Positions 10,227 to 18,391 of a DNA stretch of 29,546 bases are shown here, in pieces. How positions within the stretch are numbered: position 1 is the stretch's first letter; every line of letters begins with the position of its first letter. This stretch comes from Bacilli bacterium (GTDB lineage Bacteria; Bacillota_I; Bacilli_A; RF39; UBA660): positions 1 to 29,546 of the forward strand of contig JAEDJI010000004.1 in NCBI GenBank assembly GCA_016296435.1. The letters are read 5' to 3'. The position numbers and the translations under genes were made by a program. The notes below the pieces were generated by a model. It was given only the letters and a program-made list of their open reading frames with translations. It did no database searches and was not told where the DNA came from.

Positions 10227-10255
10227 ATTTTAGCACTAGTGTAAATAAATGTCAA
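10227..10255 (-). promoter_or_regulatory. Promoter of the HTH gene with palindromic operator candidate
   Basis: On the minus strand TTGACA (10250-10255) and TAAAAT (10227-10232) have 17-bp spacing, a near-perfect sigma-A promoter. The spacer contains the perfect palindrome CACTAGTG (10234-10241), flanked by TTTA and CTAAA. It is well placed for a repressor, possibly the HTH protein itself. Confidence 0.85.
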
Positions 10256-10270
10256 GTAAATAAGAAAAAT

Positions 10271-10299
10271 AAAGAACAAACTAGAGTAGTTTGTTCTTT
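10271..10299 (-). terminator. Terminator of polC
   Basis: A 13-bp perfect stem (AAAGAACAAACTA/TAGTTTGTTCTTT) with a 3-nt loop, followed on the minus strand by ATTTTTCTT. It overlaps the first base of the polC stop codon. Confidence 0.85.
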
Positions 10300-13200
10300 T
10301 ATATTATATCAAATAGTGATATTTGACTAGATTCAGGCAAATCTTTAAGTATTCCCATAAGTCTCATTTTTTCTATTAAAGTAGAAGATAGTTTTCCCCT
10401 TTTTTGAAGATCATCAATACTTAAGAACTCACCTTTTTCCCTTTCTATAATTATATTATTAGCAACTGTTCCCCCTAACCCATCTAATGCTCTAAATGGA
10501 GGAATAAGAGTTTTTCGATCTTCATCAATAACAAAGTTCATAGAATGAGATTTTAATAAGTCAACTGAACTAAACTTATATCCTCTAGCAGTCATTTCAA
10601 GCGCAACTTCAAGAGTAGAAAGTAGATCTTGTTCTTTAACAGAAAGTCCAAATTTATTAGCATTCAATTCATCATATTTTTCTTTTATTGCATCATATCC
10701 TGCCTCCATTACTTCTAAATCAAATGCAAAACATTTAACAGAGAAGAATGTTGCATAGTACTCAATAGCTCTATTAATTTTATACCAAGCTATTCTCCAA
10801 GCTGCTGAAACGTAAGCTGTAGCGTGAGCTTTTGGAAACATATATTTTATTTTATCACATGAATCAATATACCAATCTGGAATACCAGTTTCCTTAAGCA
10901 AAACTTTATAATTATCCCATTTTTCTTTTTCTTTCTTTTGTTTTCCTTTACGAACTAACTCCATTATTTTAAATGCATCTATTGGTTTTACGCCATGATT
11001 ACTTAGATAAACCATAATATCATCACGACATCCAATTACTTGACTAAATGGACAAATATTATTTCTTACTAGTTCTTGCGCATTACCATTCCATACATCG
11101 GTACCATGTGAAAGACCTGATATTTTTACTAGTTCAGCAAATGTTTTTGGTTTAGTCTCTAAAACAATTCCTATTACAAATCTAGTAAATTCTGGAAGGC
11201 CAACACATCCAACTTCGCATTCTATTTGCTCAGGTGTTACTCCAAGTGCTTTTGTTGAAGTAAATAAACTCATTACTTCTTTATCATCCATTGGTATAGT
11301 AGTAGGATCAATACCTGTAAGATCAAATAGCATTTTAAATATAGTAGGATTATCATGTCCTAGTATATCTAATTTTAATAAACAAGATTCTATATCATGA
11401 TAATTAAAATGCGTTGTAAACCACTCTGAATCATCAGAATCAGCAGGATATTGGAATGGAGTAAAATCATATATATCTTTATAATCTGGAACTACTACTA
11501 TTCCCCCAGGATGTTGCCCTGTAGTTCTTTTAACCCCTGTAACTCCTTTTGCTAAGCGTTCTATTTCAAGCATTTTAATATCAGTAATTCCTTTATCTTC
11601 ATAGTACCCTTTTACAAAACCAAAAGCTGTTTTTTCTGCTACTGTACCAATTGTACCAGCACGAAAAACATGATCCTCTCCAAAAAGTACTTTAGTATAA
11701 TTATGTGCAACAGGTTGATATTCTCCTGAAAAGTTAAGATCAATATCTGGCACCTTATCAGCATTAAATCCTAGAAAAGTTGCAAAAGGCATATCTTGTC
11801 CTTCTTTTTTAAACATTGTACCACATTCACATTTCCTATCTGGAAGATCATATCCAGATGGATAGTCTTTACCATAGGCAATCCCTTCATCATTATCAAA
11901 TATAGTCTTTTTGCAATTAGGACAAACATAATGAGCAGGAAGTGGATTAACTTCAGTCACACCAAGCATTGTAGCAACAAACGATGAACCTACTGAACCA
12001 CGAGAACCTACTTGATATCCATCTGAATTTGATTTTTCTACTAGTTTTTGAGCAATCAAATATATGGTATCAAATCCCCCGTTAATAATACCATTAAGTT
12101 CTTGATCTAATCTTGTTTGTATCAGTTCAGGAAGTGGATCACCATATATAGAATGTGCTTTATTATAACAAATACTCTTTATAGTTTCTTGACTATTTTC
12201 AAATCTTGGTGAAAATGGTATACCATGCGTATCAGGTATTATTTCTACTTCTTCGACTAAATCTGCTACTTTATTGGTATTTGTAACTACTATTTCATAA
12301 GCTTTTTCTTCTCCTAAGAAAGAAAAATCATTAAGCATTTCATTAGTAGTCCTAAAATACATACTAGGAATATCCTTTATATCTTTTCTATTAAGAGGAT
12401 GCCTTCCTCCTCCTGGAACCTTTTGATTTACAATTATTTTTCTATAGATAGTATCTTCTATGTCTAATTGGTGTACATCTCCAGTTGCTACAACCATTTT
12501 ATTCTTAGTTTCTGCTACTTCAATTATCTTTTTAATATTTAGTAATACTTCTTCATTATTTTTAAAATCATCTAAATCAATTAAATAACTATATACATCA
12601 GGAGGTTGTACTTCAACATAGTCATAAAAGTTCATTAAGTCACCTAATTCTTCTTCACTTTTACTTCTTGCTTGTCTAAATATTTCACCATTGGCACAAC
12701 TACTACCAATAAGAAGTCCTTCACGAAGTCGTTCAATTTCTGATCGTAATATTCTAGGTGTTTTATAAAGATATTTAGTATTTGCAAGAGACACAATTTT
12801 AAATAGATTTTTCAAGCCAGTTTGATTTTTTACTAAAATATTTATATGAAATAATTCACCAAATTTATGAATATCTTCTTTAGATATCAAATCATCTATT
12901 TGATTCATTTTATATATTTGCTTAGCATTTAGTTTAACCATCATTTTATGAAATATTAAAGCAGTTCCTTCAGCATCATAGTCTGCTCTATGATGTGCAT
13001 CTTCATCCCAAGGAATATCATATCTTTTAACAAGAGCAGAAAGAGAATGCCGAGAAGCATTAGAATCTAAAGCACGTGAAAGTTGCAGTGTATCTAATAA
13101 AACATTTTTATATTCTCCAAGATTATATTTCTGATAAGCCATTTCCAAAAATGAAGAATCAAACTTAGCATTATGAGCAACCATTGGTAAATCACCAAAC

Positions 13201-14663
13201 CAATCAACAAATTCTTTTATAGCCTCTTCTTCAGTAGGACAATCTACTAACATTTCATCAGTTATATTAGTTAGTTTTATAATATGTGGTTGCAACTTAA
13301 CACCAGGATTAATTAACCTATCAAATCTATCTATTATTTCGCCATTTTTAATCTTAACAGCACCAATTTCAATGATTGAATCTCCTCCACCAGCATTAAA
13401 TCCAGTAGTTTCAAAGTCAAATACTACATAAGTATTATCCATTAAAACACTTTCATCTGGTCTTTTAACTAAATCAATATCATCATCAATCATAGATAGT
13501 TCAACACCATATAGTATCTTAATATCATTTTTATGATGAAACGCTTCAGGAAAAGTAGGAATACCATTATGATCAGTTATAGCCAATGCTTTATGTCCCC
13601 ATTTAACTGCTCGTTTTATTAGATTTTTTACATCTACTACTCCATCCATTTGACTCATCATTGTATGAGCATGCAATTCTACTCTTTTAATGTCAGCATC
13701 ATCCATTTTTTCTATTTCTTCTTTTTCAATAAATTCAATAGTTCTAGCATTTAGTACAAAGTCATTATAAAAAGTATTATTCTTTACATAACCATTTACT
13801 CTAATCCACATTCCTTCCTTAAATTTAGCAAGTGTTTCTTCATATTCTTCAACAGAATTAAGAAAAAGTCTAACATACATACTACTTTTAAAGTCCGTAA
13901 CTTTTAAAGTAAAAGAATTAAATCCTTTCTTAGTACTTGGACTAATTCCAAATATTAAAACCTCAACATTTACATCATTAACTTCATATGTAATAGCACC
14001 AACAGGAGTAATATCCCCTTTTACCTCACCAAAAAGCCCAGTTTTTCTACGATAATTAGCTCTTTCATACTTTGGTTTAAAATCACTATTATAACTATTT
14101 TTATTATCACTATTAGTACTTTTATTAAGATTATTTTCTTTATAACTAACATTATTAAAATCATTCTTAATACTATTTTTTATTTCCTCTGCTTTTTCTT
14201 CATTCAATCTATATTCAAGTTCATTAAATCCATAATTTTTCAAAAATTCATTAATTAAACTAAACTTATTATTTAATATATCTATTTCACTTTTATTATA
14301 AACATCGATATAATAATTGTTTCCATCATTTAATAATCTATCACCAAACAAATCATAATAAAAATTATTATTATTAGAAAGTATTAATATATTTTTATAA
14401 TATTCATTAAGAAGTTTATAATTTATTTCATCAACATTTATATATAAATTATATTTATAGTTATTTTTAGTATATTCTTTTAAACAAGATAAAAAACAAC
14501 TAATTACTTCATATCTAAAATTAGTATTATTTTTTATATAAATATTCCACTCTTTTTTTGATTCAATAATCACTATTTTCTGTATTGAGGTATTATTAAA
14601 ATCATCATACATAGACTTAGGAAAACTAATTTTATCAAGTAAATTCTTTATTTTTTCACTCAT
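10299..14663 (-). CDS. polC: DNA polymerase III alpha subunit, PolC type
   Basis: The replicative polymerase of low-GC Gram-positives. It has 1454 aa (Bacillus PolC is about 1437). In order: a divergent Asn/Lys-rich N-terminal domain (1-200), an OB fold (about 205-310), the first PHP part with HAHTMMSQMDG (331-341) and ITDHNG, and a DEDD 3'-5' exonuclease (about 411-575) with VVFDFETTGF, VAHNAKFDSSF and HHRADYDAEG. Then come the second PHP part (ATGDVHQL), a zinc-binding module (CPNC...CECG), the palm with catalytic aspartates in VPDIDLNFSGEY, the fingers (GQHPGGIVVVP), and a C-terminal HhH region. The proofreading and polymerase residues are all present. AAGGAGG precedes the ATG; the unknown 281-aa gene is 23 bp upstream and probably co-transcribed. 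Confidence 0.98.
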   Translation of the reverse strand: MSEKIKNLLDKISFPKSMYDDFNNTSIQKIVIIESKKEWNIYIKNNTNFRYEVISCFLSCLKEYTKNNYKYNLYINVDEINYKLLNEYYKNILILSNNNNFYYDLFGDRLLNDGNNYYIDVYNKSEIDILNNKFSLINEFLKNYGFNELEYRLNEEKAEEIKNSIKNDFNNVSYKENNLNKSTNSDNKNSYNSDFKPKYERANYRRKTGLFGEVKGDITPVGAITYEVNDVNVEVLIFGISPSTKKGFNSFTLKVTDFKSSMYVRLFLNSVEEYEETLAKFKEGMWIRVNGYVKNNTFYNDFVLNARTIEFIEKEEIEKMDDADIKRVELHAHTMMSQMDGVVDVKNLIKRAVKWGHKALAITDHNGIPTFPEAFHHKNDIKILYGVELSMIDDDIDLVKRPDESVLMDNTYVVFDFETTGFNAGGGDSIIEIGAVKIKNGEIIDRFDRLINPGVKLQPHIIKLTNITDEMLVDCPTEEEAIKEFVDWFGDLPMVAHNAKFDSSFLEMAYQKYNLGEYKNVLLDTLQLSRALDSNASRHSLSALVKRYDIPWDEDAHHRADYDAEGTALIFHKMMVKLNAKQIYKMNQIDDLISKEDIHKFGELFHINILVKNQTGLKNLFKIVSLANTKYLYKTPRILRSEIERLREGLLIGSSCANGEIFRQARSKSEEELGDLMNFYDYVEVQPPDVYSYLIDLDDFKNNEEVLLNIKKIIEVAETKNKMVVATGDVHQLDIEDTIYRKIIVNQKVPGGGRHPLNRKDIKDIPSMYFRTTNEMLNDFSFLGEEKAYEIVVTNTNKVADLVEEVEIIPDTHGIPFSPRFENSQETIKSICYNKAHSIYGDPLPELIQTRLDQELNGIINGGFDTIYLIAQKLVEKSNSDGYQVGSRGSVGSSFVATMLGVTEVNPLPAHYVCPNCKKTIFDNDEGIAYGKDYPSGYDLPDRKCECGTMFKKEGQDMPFATFLGFNADKVPDIDLNFSGEYQPVAHNYTKVLFGEDHVFRAGTIGTVAEKTAFGFVKGYYEDKGITDIKMLEIERLAKGVTGVKRTTGQHPGGIVVVPDYKDIYDFTPFQYPADSDDSEWFTTHFNYHDIESCLLKLDILGHDNPTIFKMLFDLTGIDPTTIPMDDKEVMSLFTSTKALGVTPEQIECEVGCVGLPEFTRFVIGIVLETKPKTFAELVKISGLSHGTDVWNGNAQELVRNNICPFSQVIGCRDDIMVYLSNHGVKPIDAFKIMELVRKGKQKKEKEKWDNYKVLLKETGIPDWYIDSCDKIKYMFPKAHATAYVSAAWRIAWYKINRAIEYYATFFSVKCFAFDLEVMEAGYDAIKEKYDELNANKFGLSVKEQDLLSTLEVALEMTARGYKFSSVDLLKSHSMNFVIDEDRKTLIPPFRALDGLGGTVANNIIIEREKGEFLSIDDLQKRGKLSSTLIEKMRLMGILKDLPESSQISLFDII

Positions 14664-14686
14664 AGTAATACCTCCTTAAAAAAGAA

Positions 14687-15532
14687 CTATAAAACTTCGA
14701 TATTTTCGATTTGAACAGTTCTTATTTTTGCAACTTTTCTTTTATTTTTAATAATATAATTTATAAAACTAACTAAATCAATATATTCAAGATGTTTATC
14801 ATATTCATAATTATTTAAATTAAAGAAAATATTATCTCTTATCATATACTTTTGCATATCTTCTTGCTTAACCCCTAAATACATTAACCAGTAAGGATAA
14901 ATCTTTTCTTTTAAAGCACGCAATTTTTTTTTACCTAATGAGTATTTAGATTCTTCAGTAACCCTTGTATATAACTCATTAGTAAGCGCTAATTCTACTA
15001 CTGCATCAACTATATCCCTTTCATTAGTTTTGATATTATTTAAATCATTTTTTATTATTTTGTACATCAAATAAGTTAGAAAATTATCTTTATCACGCAT
15101 ACTAATCTTTTTACCAATAGTTATAATATTAGTATTGAAATCAGTTTCTATAACATCTAAACTAGGATAAACAACGCATATTTTATAATTATCGCGAGTA
15201 TCATATTTTAATATATTATTTAAATGTTTCATATATTTTTTTCTGTTTTCATCCCATATCTGAAGAATAGTATAACGATATTGACTTGTCTCTTTCTTAA
15301 TTTTCTTAAATATCAAAGATGTTTCTACCATATTATAAATAGTGTCATCATCAGGGATAAAATCATCAAGTTCTCTTAAAATAATTTCTTTATCTTTATG
15401 AACTAAAGTATATTCCTTTTTATTGTCCATCCACAGTTTTTGTTTTAATTTATGTACTTCCATAGAAACAGAAGATTGATAAAGTATATGCCATATAAGC
15501 AAGTGCTTATTTATTATAATATCTAACTTCAT
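14687..15532 (-). CDS. Uncharacterised 281-aa protein upstream of polC
   Basis: I do not recognise a family. It is a cytoplasmic, charged, mostly helical protein with no signal peptide or membrane span. Visible features are an acidic segment LRELDDFIPDDDTIYNMVE (about 71-89), a possible helical core around TNERDIVDAVVELALTNELY, and aromatic YPYWLMYLGVK. A metalloprotease HExxH motif was sought and is absent. AAGGTGA lies 7 nt before the ATG. The gene sits 23 bp upstream of polC with no terminator, so a replication-linked or housekeeping role is plausible from context alone. Confidence 0.7.
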   Translation of the reverse strand: MKLDIIINKHLLIWHILYQSSVSMEVHKLKQKLWMDNKKEYTLVHKDKEIILRELDDFIPDDDTIYNMVETSLIFKKIKKETSQYRYTILQIWDENRKKYMKHLNNILKYDTRDNYKICVVYPSLDVIETDFNTNIITIGKKISMRDKDNFLTYLMYKIIKNDLNNIKTNERDIVDAVVELALTNELYTRVTEESKYSLGKKKLRALKEKIYPYWLMYLGVKQEDMQKYMIRDNIFFNLNNYEYDKHLEYIDLVSFINYIIKNKRKVAKIRTVQIENIEVL

Positions 15533-15551
15533 ACAAAATCACCTTATATAT

Positions 15552-15580
15552 ATAATATCATAATATGAAATATTTAGAAA
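15552..15580 (-). promoter_or_regulatory. Possible promoter of the 281-aa gene and polC
   Basis: On the minus strand TTTCTA (15575-15580) and TATTAT (15552-15557) have 17-bp spacing with a TGa extended -10. The -35 is weak. It is 20 bp before the start codon. Confidence 0.45.
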
Positions 15581-15583
15581 TAA

Positions 15584-15607
15584 AAAACACGAAAAATGTC
15601 GTATTTT
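15584..15607 (-). terminator. Second terminator downstream of the lemA operon
   Basis: On the minus strand AAAATACGA pairs with TCGTGTTTT (one U-G) around loop CATTTT, followed by TTTATTT. It lies about 85 bp after the first terminator and insulates the polC operon. Confidence 0.5.
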
Positions 15608-15691
15608 CAATAACTTTATTTATATTATATTTCTATCTTATTAATAAAATTTTTAATTAATAGATTATTTAAACTTCCAAGTATAAAAAAT

Positions 15692-15724
15692 AAGGACGCC
15701 TCTCAAATACGAAAAGCGTCTCTT
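15692..15724 (-). terminator. Terminator of lemA-DUF2207 operon
   Basis: On the minus strand AAG(A)GACGC pairs with GCGTCCTT with one bulged A and a 16-nt loop, followed by ATTTTTT. Located 67 bp after the DUF2207 stop. Confidence 0.65.
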
Positions 15725-15790
15725 ATACTAAACTTTAAAATGATATTTTAAATAAACGTACTTATTTATATAAGACTTTTATTTTTTTAA

Positions 15791-17431
15791 TTATCTTCCT
15801 CCAGAAGATCCTCCACCACCGAAGGAACCTCCTCCTCCACCACCAGAAGAGAATCCTCCTCCACCTGCAGAGTATGAAACAGCAGCACTTCTAGCAGAGT
15901 TTGCACTTGAAATTCCTGATGTATAAAACATATTCATAAGTAAAATATCATTATATGTATCATCTGTAATAACATCTGGATATAAGTTTTTAAACTCTTT
16001 AGCTACTTTATCAGCCAAACCAAATAATTGAGCAAATATTAAATAATCTTTCCAAAGATGTACTTCAATTGGCATTTTTTCATGCATCCTAGCAAAATCT
16101 TTAAAGTATTTTTTTAATCCTTTTAAACAAATAACATCATTATATATACTATCATCAAATACATGGTAAGTTTTAGTAAATAAAAATTTTTTCTTTTTAA
16201 TAATCATAATATTATTATTACTAATTAAATTATTTTCTTCATTATTTAACACTTTATCAAAATGTCCTAGAACTTTTTCATAATGTTCACTACAATAATT
16301 TTTAAATTCATTTTTTTCTAAAACACCATCTTCACTTGCTTCATACATCATATTAAACATACCTAGCTCATCTAAATCAGTAGGTTTTTTCAAAGGATCA
16401 AATATAATTACACTATTTTTACCTTCCTTATTAGTAGTAACTATTCCTTCTTTTATCCATTTAAGAAGATAACATCCTAAAAGATCAGTATTTCTTTTTA
16501 ACAAGTTATTTTTACTAGCTAAGTAATATGCTCTTTTTAAATCATTATTACATGGTATATCTCTAAAATAATTTACATCTTTTGGTATTTTTTTATTATC
16601 TATAAAAATATATCTTTTACCTGCAAAGATAGCTAAAAGAACAGGAGTTAATACTATAAGCGCAGTGATTATATAGATAATAAAGTCAAAAATCCAAGAA
16701 AAATTTATAGAACTATCATTATCGTAATCATATTCAAATGAACCTTCTTTAGCTTTTTTTGATACATCATCAAATGATGTAAAGTAATCATAACTATTAG
16801 AGGTATTAAAAGTATTTAAATCAAACTTAATTAATCCCACTACATACTGATTATTAAGTCCATAATCAGTGGTAAACTCTATATATCCATCCTTAACATA
16901 AGCATATCCTTTATAACCATAACCCCAAACATCTAAATCATTTGGAAAACTATAAAAACTTCTTATTTTAATATCAAAGTAATCAGCAGTAGTTTTAGGT
17001 ATAAATGTGGTATATAATACTTGAGCATCTGATACATTAAATATAATATTATTTATATCATATTTAACAGTAAACTTATGTCTTTTAAAATCTCCTTTAC
17101 CAAAGCATAGTTCTACCCCATCATCAATATAATTTATACCATATTTGCCACTCTTTGCACTTAAACTAGCATTAACATCCCAATTGCTTATACTAGTCAT
17201 TTCTTTTCCATCCATTAATACTTTGTAATTACTAATTGTAGTATTACCCATATTTTTAAATGTACTATACCACTCACTACCAGAATCTGCTTTTACATCC
17301 CATGTTTCTGTAACATTAGCATTCCCATCTTTTGTAAGATAAATATCTATATTTCTACTATAAATATCATCAGCATAAACAGAAAGTGGAAATAAAAATA
17401 AAATAAGTAACAAATACTTTAAATTTTTCAT
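15791..17431 (-). CDS. DUF2207 family membrane protein with Gly-rich tail
   Basis: A 546-aa protein of the DUF2207 family (predicted membrane protein, function not established). It has an N-terminal signal peptide (1-20, ending in VYADD), an extracytoplasmic beta-rich domain (about 22-245) with DVYSRNIDIYL-like strands and TETWDV, a transmembrane segment (about 250-272), a cytoplasmic helical domain, and a terminal tail made of Gly/Ser repeats (GGGGFSSGGGGGGSFGGGG) after SAAVSYSAG. The tail is typical of the family. GGGAGGAG precedes the ATG. It follows lemA by 44 bp in the order usual for this pair, but an intrinsic terminator sits between them. A role in envelope stress or assembly is inferred from the pairing. 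Confidence 0.9.
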   Translation of the reverse strand: MKNLKYLLLILFLFPLSVYADDIYSRNIDIYLTKDGNANVTETWDVKADSGSEWYSTFKNMGNTTISNYKVLMDGKEMTSISNWDVNASLSAKSGKYGINYIDDGVELCFGKGDFKRHKFTVKYDINNIIFNVSDAQVLYTTFIPKTTADYFDIKIRSFYSFPNDLDVWGYGYKGYAYVKDGYIEFTTDYGLNNQYVVGLIKFDLNTFNTSNSYDYFTSFDDVSKKAKEGSFEYDYDNDSSINFSWIFDFIIYIITALIVLTPVLLAIFAGKRYIFIDNKKIPKDVNYFRDIPCNNDLKRAYYLASKNNLLKRNTDLLGCYLLKWIKEGIVTTNKEGKNSVIIFDPLKKPTDLDELGMFNMMYEASEDGVLEKNEFKNYCSEHYEKVLGHFDKVLNNEENNLISNNNIMIIKKKKFLFTKTYHVFDDSIYNDVICLKGLKKYFKDFARMHEKMPIEVHLWKDYLIFAQLFGLADKVAKEFKNLYPDVITDDTYNDILLMNMFYTSGISSANSARSAAVSYSAGGGGFSSGGGGGGSFGGGGSSGGR

Positions 17432-17458
17432 AAAACTCCTCCCAATATTTCTAAAAAA

Positions 17459-17477
17459 AGACTTACAATGTAAGTCT
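17459..17477 (-). terminator. Internal (attenuating) terminator between lemA and DUF2207 gene
   Basis: On the minus strand AGACTTAC-ATT-GTAAGTCT is a perfect 8-bp stem followed by TTTTTT. It begins at the lemA stop codon and lies 28 bp before the DUF2207 start, so it probably lowers downstream expression relative to lemA. Confidence 0.7.
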
Positions 17478-18030
17478 AAAAACTTATTTTTGGTACTTCT
17501 TTATCAGAATCAGATGCTTCAAAAAAAGTGGCTTTAGTAAAATGAAAGATTCCCGCTACTAAGTTAGATGGAAACATTTGCACTTTATTATTATATGTAA
17601 GCACTGAATCATTATAAAATTGTCTAGCATAAGATATTTTATCTTCAGTATCAGACACATCTTTTTGAAGACCTAAAAAGTTTTCATTAGCTTTAAGTTC
17701 TGGATAAGCTTCACTAAGAGCAAGCAACTTATTTAAAGCTTGAGTAACTTCTCCACTTGCTTTCATTTCTTCTTCAGGTGTTTTAGCAGTCATATAAGTA
17801 TTTCTAGCTTCAATAACTTTTTCTAAAGTTTCACTTTCATGTTTGGCATACCCTTTTACTATTTCAACTAAATTAGGTATTAAATCAGCCCTTCTTTTTA
17901 ATTGAACATCAATTTGTGACCATTGATCATCTTTTTTGTTTCTTAATGATACTAATCCATTGTAAGTACTAATTACATAAAGAATTAATAAAACTAATAC
18001 TACAATAATTGCAATAACTATATAATTCAT
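17476..18030 (-). CDS. lemA: LemA family protein
   Basis: A 184-aa LemA-family protein: an N-terminal membrane anchor (about 3-21, IVIAIIVVLVLLILYVIS) followed by a helical-bundle domain with the family signature YNGLVSLRNKKDDQWSQIDV and LKRRADLIPNLVEIVKGYA, and the later AYPELKANENFLGLQ and PSNLVAGIFHF. The short N-terminus probably faces outside and the bundle lies on the other side of the membrane, as proposed for the family. Molecular function is not known; pairing with DUF2207 is recurrent in Firmicutes. AGGAGGGATAAT precedes the ATG and a good promoter is 19 bp upstream. Confidence 0.95.
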   Translation of the reverse strand: MNYIVIAIIVVLVLLILYVISTYNGLVSLRNKKDDQWSQIDVQLKRRADLIPNLVEIVKGYAKHESETLEKVIEARNTYMTAKTPEEEMKASGEVTQALNKLLALSEAYPELKANENFLGLQKDVSDTEDKISYARQFYNDSVLTYNNKVQMFPSNLVAGIFHFTKATFFEASDSDKEVPKISF

Positions 18031-18048
18031 ATTATCCCTCCTAGAATA

Positions 18049-18077
18049 ATTATATATAAAAAAATATTTTTATTCAA
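18049..18077 (-). promoter_or_regulatory. Promoter of lemA
   Basis: On the minus strand TTGAAT (18072-18077) and TATAAT (18049-18054) have 17-bp spacing, a strong sigma-A match. It is divergent from the sspI promoter. Confidence 0.8.
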
Positions 18078-18092
18078 TAAAAAAAATAAAAA

Positions 18093-18122
18093 AGAATAAA
18101 TAACTTTACATAGGGAATAATA
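18093..18122 (+). promoter_or_regulatory. Candidate forespore sigma-G promoter of sspI
   Basis: AGAATA (18093-18098) and AATAATA (18116-18122) with 17-bp spacing match 5/6 and 5/7 of the TGnATA and CATACTA elements of sigma-G promoters. SspI genes are forespore-expressed in Bacillus. In such AT-rich sequence the match alone is weak. Confidence 0.4.
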
Positions 18123-18136
18123 TAAGTGGTGATAAT

Positions 18137-18349
18137 ATGGATTTAAGTATTAGAAAAAATATAATTGAAAATATTAAAAGTGATAATTATGAAGACATAA
18201 TTACCACAATTAATGAATCGGTTACAAATGCAGACGAAATAGTTTTACCAGGACTTGGTGTTATATTAGAATTATTCTGGAGTGATTTAAAGCTTGAAGA
18301 AAAGGAATATATTGCAAAGATAATTAAAAAAAATATTACGGATAAGTAA
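18137..18349 (+). CDS. sspI: Small acid-soluble spore protein SspI family
   Basis: A 70-aa protein that matches SspI along its length: the opening MDLSIRKNIIENI, acidic middle, the hallmark VLPGLGVILELFW (Bacillus has LPGLGVLFEVIW), and a charged helical C-terminus. SspI-type SASPs are minor spore proteins made in the forespore; unlike alpha/beta SASPs they have no known DNA-protective role. GGTGATA lies just before the ATG. The gene is monocistronic, divergent from lemA and convergent with glyS. Its presence is direct evidence that this organism, or a recent ancestor, makes endospores. Confidence 0.93.
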   Translation: MDLSIRKNIIENIKSDNYEDIITTINESVTNADEIVLPGLGVILELFWSDLKLEEKEYIAKIIKKNITDK

Positions 18350-18391
18350 TATTTTTTAATATTAATAGAATTTAGTCAGAATACATTGTTT

